NCBI RefSeq assembly: GCF_900107745.1
Contig: NZ_FNRO01000015.1
Span: forward strand, 62,001-126,000
From: Variovorax sp. YR216
Lineage (GTDB): Bacteria; Pseudomonadota; Gammaproteobacteria; Burkholderiales; Burkholderiaceae_C
DNA length: 64,000 nucleotides
Direction: 5' to 3'
Under the pieces are notes generated by a model. That model ran no database searches. It was not told the DNA's origin and saw only the letters and a list, made by a program, of their open reading frames with translations. Position 1 is the first letter of the stretch. Each line of letters opens with the position of its first letter. Positions 25,714 through 34,264 of this stretch are shown here, in pieces. The position numbers were made by a program, and so were the translations under genes.

Positions 25714-26487
25714 ATGAAAGCATTGACGCGGTCCAACCTTTCGAAGGCTGTCGGCCTGGCAGGCTGCCTCGCCTGCCTGCCGGCCGCAGCCCAGGTCGCG
25801 GAATCGGACAACGCTTCGTGGGCGCTGGAGTTCACGCCCTATTTGTGGGCCTCTGTTTCGCCGCTTCGCGTGGACGTCGGCAAGCGACCATCGAACGGGG
25901 TCGAGGTTCCGGTCTCCGTCTTCTCCACGAATCTGGACTTCGCCATCATGGGCACCCTGGAGGCGCGCAAGGGCCGCTGGGGAGCGCTCGTCGACGCACA
26001 GTACGTCAAACTCGGCGTCACCGGCTCCCAGGCGACCGCGACGCTCACGCCGTTCTCGAACCTGGACATCTCGTACTCGCAGCAGATCTGGACGTTCGCC
26101 GGCCTCTATCGCCTGACCGACGGGCCGGTGGCGGTGGATTTGCTGGGAGGGGCCCGCTACCTCTACGCAAAGACGGACACCGAATTCAGTACTGCGTTTC
26201 TCCCCGTGACAGCGGGCCAGGAGAGAAACAAGGGTTGGTGGGATGGCATCGTCGGTGTCCGTGCGCTGGTACCGATCGATGCGAAGTGGGCCTTGCTCGG
26301 CTATCTGGATGCCGGCGCCGGTGGTTCCAAATTCAGCTACCAGGCCATCGTCGGCGCCAACTACGCCTACTCGCCGCAAACCGTCTTCAAGTTCGGCTAC
26401 CGCTATTTCAGCTTCGAACGGGATGACGCGCCGGTGATCAAGGCAAGCCTTGGCGGCCTGTATGGCGGCGTCGGCTTCAGGTTCTGA
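25714..26487 (+). CDS. Outer-membrane beta-barrel protein
   Basis: About 257 residues with a signal peptide (MKALTRSNLSKAVGLAGCLACLPAAAQ, cleavage after AAAQ). The mature protein shows alternating amphipathic strands and ends 'GLYGGVGFRF' with a C-terminal Phe, the usual outer-membrane insertion signal. 'WALEFTPYLWASVSPLRVDVG' and 'GYRYFSFERDD' resemble uncharacterised OmpA/OmpW-like barrels often found near channel or stress genes. GGAG precedes the ATG at 25714. It follows the BamA-like gene by 112 bp on the same strand. Function unknown. Confidence 0.8.
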   Translation: MKALTRSNLSKAVGLAGCLACLPAAAQVAESDNASWALEFTPYLWASVSPLRVDVGKRPSNGVEVPVSVFSTNLDFAIMGTLEARKGRWGALVDAQYVKLGVTGSQATATLTPFSNLDISYSQQIWTFAGLYRLTDGPVAVDLLGGARYLYAKTDTEFSTAFLPVTAGQERNKGWWDGIVGVRALVPIDAKWALLGYLDAGAGGSKFSYQAIVGANYAYSPQTVFKFGYRYFSFERDDAPVIKASLGGLYGGVGFRF

Positions 26488-26571
26488 GGTTCCGCCGAAC
26501 TGGACGGAGACGCCCCGCAGGCACGGCAACGCCCTGGCGGGACAGCTTCCAGCTCTCCATCTTTTCCACGA

Positions 26572-27234
26572 TCAAGGCACTGCGGGCCTCGATGGCGGAG
26601 GGATCATCTTCGTCAAACCGTAAGTCGAGAGGTCTTGTGAAGAGAGCCAGCTCACGCGATCCGGTGGCGTTTGCATCATTCGGTCATGCAGGGACGTCGG
26701 CAGGCCCATCTCTTCGAGGTACTGCCTTGTCTGGGCATGGATGCCCGCGTACTGCGCCCGCTTTGCCCGGGCCGAGGTCACCCCGTCGTTAGGGAGGTAG
26801 GGGCGATGAACGCCGACCCGACCCCCGACGTATCGCCCTTGCCCCGCAGCCAGCAAGTACACACAAGCACTGACACATGACGCGCCGACCTCCACGCGCG
26901 TCATGAAAGAGTCTTTCCTGATGATCCTGCCAATGGACATTGCCACCCAGATGCTGCCGCCGCGGCTGTCCAGGGTCACGTTGACAAATCCCATGCCCGG
27001 CGGCGGCGCACTCATGCCGCGGTTCGCCATGAAGGTCGCGGCCCCCTGTCGCGCGGTCTCCGCAATGGCAGTGAACGCTTCGAGGTCCGCCTGGACAAGG
27101 TCGCCCTTGATCGAGATTTGTGGAGGCCGATTGCCTGCGGCGGGCCGGTAGAGAACGCGGGACGAGGCGGGAAGAAAGCAGGCGCAGGCGCTCAAGAAGC
27201 AGATGGAGGCGCGCCAAATCCTGAGCCCGTGCAT
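26572..27234 (-). CDS. Secreted ClpP-like (COG3904-type) predicted protease
   Basis: A 220-residue protein with an N-terminal hydrophobic segment (signal peptide or anchor). The central part has the ClpP/crotonase-fold pattern: 'VNVTLDSRGGSIWVAMSIGRIIRK' (oxyanion loop) and 'VEVGASCVSACVYLLAAGQGRYV', where the Ser in CVSAC is at the nucleophile position. 'VGVHRPY' supplies a possible catalytic His. Such periplasmic ClpP-like proteins have no firmly known substrate. It is convergent with the barrel gene at 26487. Confidence 0.7.
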   Translation of the reverse strand: MHGLRIWRASICFLSACACFLPASSRVLYRPAAGNRPPQISIKGDLVQADLEAFTAIAETARQGAATFMANRGMSAPPPGMGFVNVTLDSRGGSIWVAMSIGRIIRKDSFMTRVEVGASCVSACVYLLAAGQGRYVGGRVGVHRPYLPNDGVTSARAKRAQYAGIHAQTRQYLEEMGLPTSLHDRMMQTPPDRVSWLSSQDLSTYGLTKMIPPPSRPAVP

Positions 27235-27832
27235 GACGATGAGATCCCCAGTCGCGACTCATGGATTGGGCAGCACAATCCCGACGCCAGTCAATGCGGC
27301 CCGATCAAAGCGGAGGCCCGAAGCGCCGCGTGCGGTGCACGCACAGTGCCAAGTCCTACGGCGCAAGAGCCTGGGCCGCGAGGCCTATGAGCGGTCCCGA
27401 ACAGACGCGACGCGCGGCCCTGCCCAAAATGCGAGTTGCACCCCCCAGGGGATGTTTGGGGATTCATATGATGATCGTCGTCAGAGAGGTTCCACGCGAC
27501 GTAAGTCCCGAGCTGGTGATCAACTGGCTGCGCGCCTCCATCTGGGCGAAGGTCGAGGGTCGGCCCTATTGCGTTGTCACCTGGCTGCCGGATGCAACCC
27601 CGTCGAAACTACCGGTGAACGCGCGCAGGTGCTCATCGAGATCGCGACCTGTCTAGGAAGGAGCCTCTCGCAATCCTTCTCGGCGAAGGGGCCATGGCGG
27701 GCAGCTTCGCGACGGTTGGCGGCGCGCCCTGTGTGACGAAGCGTCCGTACTGTGCGGCACCGCACAGACGAGCGCCGTGGATTGCTTGAAGCTCTTGCAT
27801 GTCTTGCAGATGCGGTAAAACGCGCGATTGGG
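27235..27832. other. Gene-poor, probably decayed stretch
   Basis: No convincing gene. One short frame, 27468-27656 (+), encodes 62 residues starting MMIVVREVPRDVSPELVINW, preceded by GGGGA. It looks protein-like for 45 residues and then turns Arg/Ser-rich, as after a frameshift. Base composition is less strongly GC3-biased than in the neighbouring genes. The stretch looks like remnants rather than a regulatory region. Confidence 0.4.
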
Positions 27833-28075
27833 ATGACGACCAACAAGAAGACATTCGGAGCGGTTGCAGCCTCCGATGCGCATGCCGACCTGGTCCGAAG
27901 TCTGACGGAAAACTGTTCGACTTTCGCCCGCGAGCATGCGGAGAGCTTCCTCGGCCTTGCTGCCGACGCGCAGGCGCAGATGCAGGACGGACGACGAAGC
28001 GCACGCAGCGTTCTGACCACCTATCCGCGCCATGGGGTGATGCGCGGCAACCATCGCCTCACGTTCGCCCGGTAG
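27833..28075 (+). CDS. Short phasin-like protein or fragment
   Basis: About 80 residues starting MTTNKKTFGAVAASDAHADLVRSLTENCSTFAREHAESFLGLAADAQAQMQDGRR. The amphipathic helix with 'F..E....F..LA..AQAQM' resembles the core of small phasins, which coat polyhydroxyalkanoate granules, but it is shorter than intact phasins (usually over 100 residues). The last 55 bases overlap the convergent methyltransferase gene, where the sequence stops looking phasin-like, so this is probably a truncated gene. Confidence 0.35.
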   Translation: MTTNKKTFGAVAASDAHADLVRSLTENCSTFAREHAESFLGLAADAQAQMQDGRRSARSVLTTYPRHGVMRGNHRLTFAR

Positions 28076-28515
28076 CGCTTGTACTCGTCGCCGAACTGCT
28101 CGCCCAGCGCAGGCTCTTCGTAGGCGACAACGAACAAGAAGAATCCGGCCCACACGATCGCGCCGTACTCCAGCACCGAGACGCTCCCGAACAGGAAGCC
28201 CTGGCCGACGATCAACGCCGTGACTGCGACGTACATCGGATTGCGGACGTAGCGATAGAGCCCGGTGACGACGAGTCGCTTGGGAGGCATCACGGGCGCC
28301 GGTGTGCCGAGGCCCTGCAACGCGAAGCGAGCGAACGAATCAAGCAGGATGGGCAACCCGGCGACGATCAGGGCGGCGCCGAGCACGCGCGCGATCGGGA
28401 ATAGCGCAGGCGCGAAGTGCCAGTGCGTGAGGTACCAAGGGACGTACACGGCGAGCGTGCCCGGAGCGATGACCAGGAAGATCGCGGAACCGATGATCGC
28501 TGCGGCGCGCTGCAC
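28021..28515 (-). CDS. ICMT/PEMT-like membrane methyltransferase
   Basis: A 164-residue protein with four hydrophobic helices and the isoprenylcysteine-methyltransferase-like C-terminal signature: 'LVVTGLYRYVRNPMYVAVTALIVGQGFLFG' followed by 'YEEPALGEQFGDEYKRYRANVRRWLPR'. These residues bind S-adenosylmethionine. Bacterial members methylate small lipophilic or thiol compounds; the acceptor cannot be named. The start is a GTG at 28515 with AGGAGG upstream. It stands alone on the minus strand. Confidence 0.85.
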   Translation of the reverse strand: MQRAAAIIGSAIFLVIAPGTLAVYVPWYLTHWHFAPALFPIARVLGAALIVAGLPILLDSFARFALQGLGTPAPVMPPKRLVVTGLYRYVRNPMYVAVTALIVGQGFLFGSVSVLEYGAIVWAGFFLFVVAYEEPALGEQFGDEYKRYRANVRRWLPRITPWRG

Positions 28516-28675
28516 GATAGGAGCTTACCTCCTCGCATTGGGCATCGAGCACGGCTGCACCGCTGCGAAGGTCGCCGTGGCGGCCGATGTCGACAACCTG
28601 CCCCACATGAGCGACGACAGCGATCCCAGCCCTCCGAAATGCGCTGCCGGAAGCTGCGCCCGGCACAAGGCCTCC

Positions 28676-29590
28676 TCACCCCAGCGCGCCGGCCGGCTGA
28701 CGCTGGCTTGCGGATGCCTTCGCCACTTCAAGTTCATATTGCTCCCAGCCCGACGCAGGCACCCGCTCCCCCACGCGTGATCTGACCGCCGCCAGCTGCC
28801 CGCACAATTCCTCGCCGGCGCGCTCGCGATCGGCCACATGCACCCCCTGGGTCATCGTGATGTGCGCACACTCGAAGCTGCCCGCGCCGGCCAACAGGAT
28901 CATGCGCGTCGGCGCATCCTCGCCCACCAGCGCCACCAGCCCCGGGCTCACCTGCTCGGGCGTCAGTCGGGCCAGCGCCTCTGGAGGCAGGATGCTCTCG
29001 GTCATGGCGGTGGCTGCGCTGGGCGCCAGGCAGTTCACGCGGATGTTGCGTCGCTCGCCTTCCAGCGCCAGGGTCTGCATCAGGCCCACCAGGGCCATCT
29101 TGGCCGCTCCGTAGTTGGACTGACCGAAGTTGCCATACAGGCCGGAGGACGAGGTGGTCATCACGATGCGCCCGTACTGCTGCTCCTGCATCCGCCCCCA
29201 CACCGCCCTGGTGCAGTGCACGGCCCCCATCACATGCACGTCCATCACCACGCGAAAGTCCTCGAGCGACATCTTCGCGAAAGTGCGGTCGCGCAGGATG
29301 CCAGCGTTGTTCACGAGGATGTCGATGCGCCCCCAGGTCTCGACGGCACGCGCTGCCATGGCTTCCATCTCTTCGGGACGGGTGACGTCGCCTGCGAGTG
29401 CCATGGCATCACCTCCTGTGCGCCGGATCTCCTCGACCACCGCGCTCGCCGCTGCGGCATTGCGCTCGTGCGCCAGGTCATTGACCACAACGCGCGCACC
29501 ATGGCGCGCCAGTTCGAGCGCATGCGTGCGACCCAGCCCGCCTCCCGCCCCGGTGACGATGGCCACCCGGCCCTGCAAAAGTTTCTTCAT
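28676..29590 (-). CDS. SDR dehydrogenase, MFE-2/HSD17B4-like
   Basis: A 304-residue short-chain dehydrogenase. It has 'VAIVTGAGGGLGRTHALELARHGARVVVNDL' (Rossmann motif and the VNDL acidic residue typical of (3R)-hydroxyacyl-CoA dehydrogenases), 'NNAGILRDRTFAKM', Ser in 'MTTSSSGLYGNFGQ' and Tyr-x3-Lys in 'SNYGAAKMALVG'. This subgroup oxidises 3-hydroxyacyl-CoA in peroxisome-type beta-oxidation. It is the last gene of the BKACE-liv operon, 16 bp after the BKACE gene, and could supply the beta-keto acid or ester that BKACE cleaves. Confidence 0.9.
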   Translation of the reverse strand: MKKLLQGRVAIVTGAGGGLGRTHALELARHGARVVVNDLAHERNAAAASAVVEEIRRTGGDAMALAGDVTRPEEMEAMAARAVETWGRIDILVNNAGILRDRTFAKMSLEDFRVVMDVHVMGAVHCTRAVWGRMQEQQYGRIVMTTSSSGLYGNFGQSNYGAAKMALVGLMQTLALEGERRNIRVNCLAPSAATAMTESILPPEALARLTPEQVSPGLVALVGEDAPTRMILLAGAGSFECAHITMTQGVHVADRERAGEELCGQLAAVRSRVGERVPASGWEQYELEVAKASASQRQPAGALG

Positions 29591-29606
29591 CGCGTCTACT
29601 CCAGTT

Positions 29607-30548
29607 TCAGAATGCCACCGCGTCCCGGCCCTTGAGGCCCAGCATGGCGCGGGCTTCGGCGGGCGTTGCCACCTCCAGCGACAGCTCGTCCAGGATGCGT
29701 CGAATCTTGCGGACCTGCTCGGCGCAGTTCCGTGCCAGCTGGCCCTTGCCGAGGTACAGGCTGTCTTCCAGTCCCACCCGCACGCTGGCCCCGAGCACCG
29801 CGCCCATGGTCAGCAGCGGCATCTGGTGCCGGCCCGCACCGAGCACGGAGAAGCGGTAGCCGCCGCGGCCGAAGAGCCGGTCCGCGGTGCTCTTGAGGGT
29901 GACCAGGTTCTCGGGATCCGGCCCCAAGCCGCCCAGGATGCCCAGGATGCCCTGGATGAACAGCGGCCCCTCGACCAGGCCCTCGTCGACGAAATGCGCC
30001 AGGCTGTAGAGATGTCCCACGTCGTAGCACTCGAATTCGAATCGCGTGCCGCACTCCTTGCCCAGCACCTGCAGGATGTGCTTGATGTCCCGGAAGGTGT
30101 TTCGGAAGATCAGGTCCTCCATGCCCTCCACGTAGGGCTTCTCCCAGTCGTGCTGCCACTGGCTGTACTTGCGCGCCAGCGGATGCACCGAGAAGTTCAT
30201 CGAACCCATGTTGAGCGAGCACATCTCGGGCTTGGCCTGCAGCGGATAGGCCAGGCGCTCCTCCAGCGTCATGCGCGTGCTCCCGCCGGTGGTGATGTTG
30301 ATCACGGCGTCGGTGGCCGCCTTGATCCGCGGCACGAACTGGTCGAACACGCGAGGATCGGCACTCGGCCGCCCGTCCCGCGGGTCGCGCGCGTGCAGAT
30401 GCAGGATCGCCGCACCCGCCTCGGCGGCTTCGATCGCCTGCACGGCGATCTGCTCCGGCGTGAGCGCCAGGTGCGGCGACATGGTCGGCGTGTGTACCGA
30501 GCCCGTGACGGCGCAGCTGATGATCACTTTCTCCTGGCCTTGCGCCAT
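29607..30548 (-). CDS. BKACE (DUF849) beta-keto acid cleavage enzyme
   Basis: A 313-residue TIM-barrel enzyme. The zinc-binding histidines are His50 and His52 in 'AAILHLHARDPRDGRPSADP', with the glutamate in 'VRVGLEDSLYLGKGQLA'. BKACE enzymes condense a beta-keto acid with acetyl-CoA and cleave it to acetoacetate and a new acyl-CoA. AGGAG lies eight bases before the ATG at 30548. It sits between the livF gene and an SDR dehydrogenase in one minus-strand operon headed by another SDR (35056), so its substrate is probably the oxidised product of an imported hydroxy acid. A second, divergent BKACE is at 62732. Confidence 0.92.
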   Translation of the reverse strand: MAQGQEKVIISCAVTGSVHTPTMSPHLALTPEQIAVQAIEAAEAGAAILHLHARDPRDGRPSADPRVFDQFVPRIKAATDAVINITTGGSTRMTLEERLAYPLQAKPEMCSLNMGSMNFSVHPLARKYSQWQHDWEKPYVEGMEDLIFRNTFRDIKHILQVLGKECGTRFEFECYDVGHLYSLAHFVDEGLVEGPLFIQGILGILGGLGPDPENLVTLKSTADRLFGRGGYRFSVLGAGRHQMPLLTMGAVLGASVRVGLEDSLYLGKGQLARNCAEQVRKIRRILDELSLEVATPAEARAMLGLKGRDAVAF

Positions 30549-30565
30549 TGATTTGCTCCTGTTGT

Positions 30566-31288
30566 TCAAACCGCCAGCCACTGGGACAGCAATCCCCGGT
30601 CGGCCTCCAATTGCGCGGGCGTGCCCTCGAACACGATGCGGCCGTGGCCCATCACGCACACCCTCGACGACACCTTGAGTGCGATCGCCAGCTTCTGCTC
30701 GACCAGCACCACGGACACACCCTGGCGCCGCATGTCCTGGATGCACTCGCCCACCTGCGCAACGATCTTGGGCGCCAGGCCCTCGGTGGGCTCGTCGATC
30801 AGGATGGCAAGCGGATTCCCGAGCAGCGACCGGCAGATGGTCAGCATCTGCTGCTCACCGCCCGAGAGGCTGCCGGCCTTCGTGCCGCGGCGCTCCTTCA
30901 GGCGGGGGAAATAGTCGAACATCTGCTGCACGGTCCAGCGCCGGGCACCCTGCACCGGCGTCTGCTCGCCCATGCGCAGGTTCTCGTCCACCGTGAGGTT
31001 GGCGAACACCTCGCGCTCCTCCGGCACGTAGGCCAGGCCGGCGCGGCAGATGGCATGCGGCTTCGCACCGGCCAGATCCCGGCCGTCGAGCGACACCCGG
31101 CCCGCGCTCGGCGGCACAAGGCCCATGATGGCCTTGAGGGCGGTCGACCGGCCCGAGCCGTTGCGCCCGAGCAGGCTGACGACCTCCCCGCGCGCGACGC
31201 TGAAGCTGACCCCGCGCAGGATGTGGCTCTTGCCGTAGTGGGCCTGCAGGTCGTCGACATGCAACAGCGAAGGGGACTGTGCGCTCAT
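30566..31288 (-). CDS. livF: Branched-chain-type ABC importer ATPase LivF, Walker A Lys to Arg
   Basis: A 240-residue ABC ATPase. The Walker A reads GRNGSGRST with Arg47 (codon at 31148-31150) where the invariant lysine normally is. The remaining motifs are intact: 'SLSGGEQQMLTICRSL', Walker B 'LAILIDEPTEGLAP' and 'VVLVEQKLA'. It overlaps livG by four bases. In the LivFGHM complex it powers import of amino-acid-like or carboxylic-acid ligands. The Lys-to-Arg change may reduce ATPase activity or may be a tolerated subfamily feature, since LivG retains its lysine. Confidence 0.92.
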   Translation of the reverse strand: MSAQSPSLLHVDDLQAHYGKSHILRGVSFSVARGEVVSLLGRNGSGRSTALKAIMGLVPPSAGRVSLDGRDLAGAKPHAICRAGLAYVPEEREVFANLTVDENLRMGEQTPVQGARRWTVQQMFDYFPRLKERRGTKAGSLSGGEQQMLTICRSLLGNPLAILIDEPTEGLAPKIVAQVGECIQDMRRQGVSVVLVEQKLAIALKVSSRVCVMGHGRIVFEGTPAQLEADRGLLSQWLAV

Positions 31289-32040
31289 GCTGCAGCCTCC
31301 TCGCCCAGGTAGGCCTCGCGCACGCCCTGGTGGCTGCGGATCTGCTCCGGCGTGCCGGTGGCGATCACCTCGCCATAGACCAGCACGCTGATGCGGTCGG
31401 CCAGGGCGAACACCACGTCCATGTCGTGCTCGACGATCAGCAGCGCGCGTCCCGCCGTCACCTCGCGGATCAGTTCCATCGTGTAGTGGGTCTCCTCGTT
31501 GGACATGCCGGCCATGGGCTCGTCCAGCAGGATGGTCTTCGGGTCGGACGCCAGCGTCATTGCCAGTTCCAGCGAGCGCTGCTCGGAATAGGACATCTCG
31601 CCCGCCAACGTTCCGGCCTGGGCCTGCAGCCGCACCTTCTCGAGCAGCGCCTCCGTGGCCGCGCGAAGGCCGGACAAGCGATCGATCGGGCGCCAGAAGG
31701 TGTACTGCCGCTCGTGGTGGCGCATCACCGCCAGCCGGATGTTCTCGAACACCGTGAGCTTGGGAAAGATGTTGGTGATCTGGAAGGAGCGCGCGAGCCC
31801 GAGGCGGTTGATCCGCTGCGGCGCCCAGCCGGTGATGCGCTGGCCGTCGAACACCACCTCGCCCGAAGTCGGCGCGAGATTGCCCGACACCAGGTGGAAC
31901 AGGGTCGACTTGCCCGCGCCATTGGGGCCGATCAGGGCGCGCCGCTCGCCGGCGCGAAGCTCCAGGTCCACGCCGCGAATGATCTCGGTATCGCCGAAGG
32001 ACTTGCGCAGGCCGCGCAGGGAAAGAATGGCGTCGTTCAT
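31285..32040 (-). CDS. livG: Branched-chain-type ABC importer ATPase LivG
   Basis: A 251-residue ATPase with Walker A 'LIGPNGAGKSTLFHLVSGNL', a signature written MSYSEQRSLELAMTLAS, Walker B 'TILLDEPMAGMS' and 'LIVEHDMDVVFALADRISVLVYGEVIATGTP'. These are the standard LivG landmarks; it pairs with LivF on the cytosolic face of LivHM. ATGA overlaps tie it to livM upstream and livF downstream. Confidence 0.94.
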   Translation of the reverse strand: MNDAILSLRGLRKSFGDTEIIRGVDLELRAGERRALIGPNGAGKSTLFHLVSGNLAPTSGEVVFDGQRITGWAPQRINRLGLARSFQITNIFPKLTVFENIRLAVMRHHERQYTFWRPIDRLSGLRAATEALLEKVRLQAQAGTLAGEMSYSEQRSLELAMTLASDPKTILLDEPMAGMSNEETHYTMELIREVTAGRALLIVEHDMDVVFALADRISVLVYGEVIATGTPEQIRSHQGVREAYLGEEAAA

Positions 32041-33320
32041 GGCAGGACTCGTTCACCCAGGGGTGCGGCAGGCGCTGGGACCTCGCGCGAAGCAGCGAGC
32101 ACCAGCGCGCGATGACAGCGCTGCGACACACCGGTCATGAGCGCTCCTGCCGCCAGCAGGCCCGCCGGCACGAACCAGGTGCCAGGCGCAGTGGCGGACC
32201 ATGCACGGCCGAAGAGCAGAACCGGTGGCGCGCTCCCGCTCATCCGCGCCAGCGAGCGATAGTCCTGCGAGAACAGCCGCTGCAGCAGCTCCACCACGAA
32301 GACCGCACCGGCCGCAAGCAGCAGCCCGGCGAAGACCGCGCTCAGGGCCAGGGGCAGCACCGCCACGATTCCGCGGCGTGCGACCAGACGCGTCGTCGCG
32401 GCGGCCAGGCCGGTCAGCCCCTGGGGCATGAACATCATCACCAGGACGAACAGCGCGCCCTGGTAGAGCAGCCAGGACTGCGTGGTGTCGGACACCGCAT
32501 AGCCGAAGAAGCTCATCAGCGCGGCGCCCAGCGCTGGACCGAGAAAGCTGCCGACGCCTCCGATGTAGCTGTTGAGCACCACCGTGGCCGACACGCCGGC
32601 ATCGAAGACGACGTAGTTGGCCGATTCGTTGCCCATCACCTGCAGCCCCCCGGCGATGCCGGAGAACATCGCCGAGATCGCGAAGGCCGACACGCCCAGC
32701 CCGTGCACGTCGTAGCCCAGGAAGCGCAGCCGATGCTCGTTCTCGCGCAGCGCCAGCGTGAGCCGGCCCAGCGGCGTGCGGGTGTGGAAGTAGAGGAGCG
32801 CCAGCGAGACCAACACCCAGGCCAGCGTCAGGTAGTACACCTGCGCGGTCGAGCCGAAGCTCAGCCCCCAGGCCGGCATCCGCATGGTCGAGATGCCCGA
32901 TTCGCCGCCGAACCAGCCCTTGAGCTGCGGGGCCAGCGCATGCAGCAGTTCGGCGATGGCCAGCGTGATCATCGCGAAAGCCGTGCCGCTGCGCTGGGTG
33001 GCGAACCAACCTGCCACCAGCCCGAAGCCCAGCCCACCGATGGCGCCGACCAGCGGCATCAGCGGCGTCGGCAGCAGGCCGGTGCCGCCGAGCGCGTTCA
33101 TCGCGTGCACCGTGGCGAAGGCGCCGACACCGAAGTACGCGGCGTGCCCGAAGGACAGCATGCCGGCGCGCCCCGCGAGCAGGCTGTAGGCACAGGCGAA
33201 CAGCGCGGCGATCAGCGCCTGGATCGAGGCGTTGAGCAGGCCGGCCGGCAGCAGGATCGGAAGCGCCCCCAGCACGGCCAGGGCCGCAAGCGAGGCCAGG
33301 AGTGAAGTGCGCATCATCAT
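32037..33320 (-). CDS. livM: Branched-chain-type ABC importer permease LivM, long form
   Basis: A 427-residue permease, about 80 residues longer than usual. The core has 'CAYSLLAGRAGMLSFGHAAYFGVGAFATVHAM', 'GTAFAMITLAIAELLHALAPQLKGWFGGESGI' and 'LRENEHRLRFLGYDVH', the LivM signatures. The extension after about residue 325 adds two more hydrophobic segments ('VLPLALSAVFAGLLLAAGAVFVVELLQRLFSQ' and 'GTWFVPAGLLAAGALMTGV'). The ATG at 33320 shares one base with the livH stop. It forms the channel with LivH. Confidence 0.92.
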   Translation of the reverse strand: MMMRTSLLASLAALAVLGALPILLPAGLLNASIQALIAALFACAYSLLAGRAGMLSFGHAAYFGVGAFATVHAMNALGGTGLLPTPLMPLVGAIGGLGFGLVAGWFATQRSGTAFAMITLAIAELLHALAPQLKGWFGGESGISTMRMPAWGLSFGSTAQVYYLTLAWVLVSLALLYFHTRTPLGRLTLALRENEHRLRFLGYDVHGLGVSAFAISAMFSGIAGGLQVMGNESANYVVFDAGVSATVVLNSYIGGVGSFLGPALGAALMSFFGYAVSDTTQSWLLYQGALFVLVMMFMPQGLTGLAAATTRLVARRGIVAVLPLALSAVFAGLLLAAGAVFVVELLQRLFSQDYRSLARMSGSAPPVLLFGRAWSATAPGTWFVPAGLLAAGALMTGVSQRCHRALVLAASREVPAPAAPLGERVLP

Positions 33321-34261
33321 CACGCCTTCTCGCCCATGAGGCCGGACGGGCGCAGCAGCAGCACCAGCAGCATCAGCGCAAAGGGGAGCGTGGCCGCCAG
33401 GCTCGACAGCTTGAGCGTGAGCAGGCCGCCGGTGCTGCGCGCCCAATCGCCCGCCCCCACCAGCGCCAGCGCGTCGGCCAGGCTGCGGTCGACGCCCACG
33501 GCCAGCGAGGTCAGCACGCCGATGAGCAGCGACGCGAGCATCGCGCCACCCAGCGAGCCCAGGCCACCCACCACCACCACCACGAAGACCATCACCCCCA
33601 CTTCGAGCGCCATGTTCGGGTTGGTGGTGTAGAACGCGCCGGCGATGGCGCCCGCAAGGCCCGCAAGCGCGGCCCCGACGCCGAACACCCCCATGAAGAC
33701 CAGCTGCACGTTGTGGCCCAGCGCCTCCACCATGCGCGGCTTGTAGATGGCCGAGCGCACCACGATGCCGACCCGGGTGCGCGTCAGCAGCAGGTAGATC
33801 GCGGCGAACATCGCCAGCGCCACCGCGCCCATGAGCACCCGGTACATCGGGTACTGCTGGCTGCCGATCACGAATGCCGCGACGTCGAGCGCCGGCGGAA
33901 TGCGGTACTCCACCGGATAGTTGCCAAAGAACAGCTTGATCGTCTCGGCGATGATGAAGGACAGCCCGAAGGTCAGCAGCAGCTCGTGTGCGTGCCCGTA
34001 GCGGTGAACGCGCCTCAGGAACCAGCGCTCGACCACCGCGCCCACCGCGCCCGCCAGCAGGGTGGCCAGCACCACTGCCGGCGCGAAGCCCGCGATGCCT
34101 TGCAACGTGTACGCGAAGTAGGCGCCCAGCATGTAGAAAGAGGCGTGCGCGAAATTCAGCACACCCATCATCCCGAAGATGAGCGTGAGCCCGGCCGAGA
34201 CCATGAACAGCAGCAATCCGTGGATCACGCCGTTCAGGAGCGAGAAGAGGATCCAGTCCAT
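33320..34261 (-). CDS. livH: Branched-chain-type ABC importer permease LivH
   Basis: A 313-residue permease with about eight helices. 'GLTLIFGMMGVLNFAHASFYMLGAYFAYTL' and 'GIVVRSAIYKPRMVEALGHNVQLVFMGVFGVGAALAGLAGAIAGAF' are LivH landmarks. It follows the SDR gene by three bases and precedes livM with a one-base stop/start overlap. It acts with LivM, LivFG and, presumably, the binding protein encoded at 38148-39398. Confidence 0.94.
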   Translation of the reverse strand: MDWILFSLLNGVIHGLLLFMVSAGLTLIFGMMGVLNFAHASFYMLGAYFAYTLQGIAGFAPAVVLATLLAGAVGAVVERWFLRRVHRYGHAHELLLTFGLSFIIAETIKLFFGNYPVEYRIPPALDVAAFVIGSQQYPMYRVLMGAVALAMFAAIYLLLTRTRVGIVVRSAIYKPRMVEALGHNVQLVFMGVFGVGAALAGLAGAIAGAFYTTNPNMALEVGVMVFVVVVVGGLGSLGGAMLASLLIGVLTSLAVGVDRSLADALALVGAGDWARSTGGLLTLKLSSLAATLPFALMLLVLLLRPSGLMGEKA

Positions 34262-34264
34262 GGC

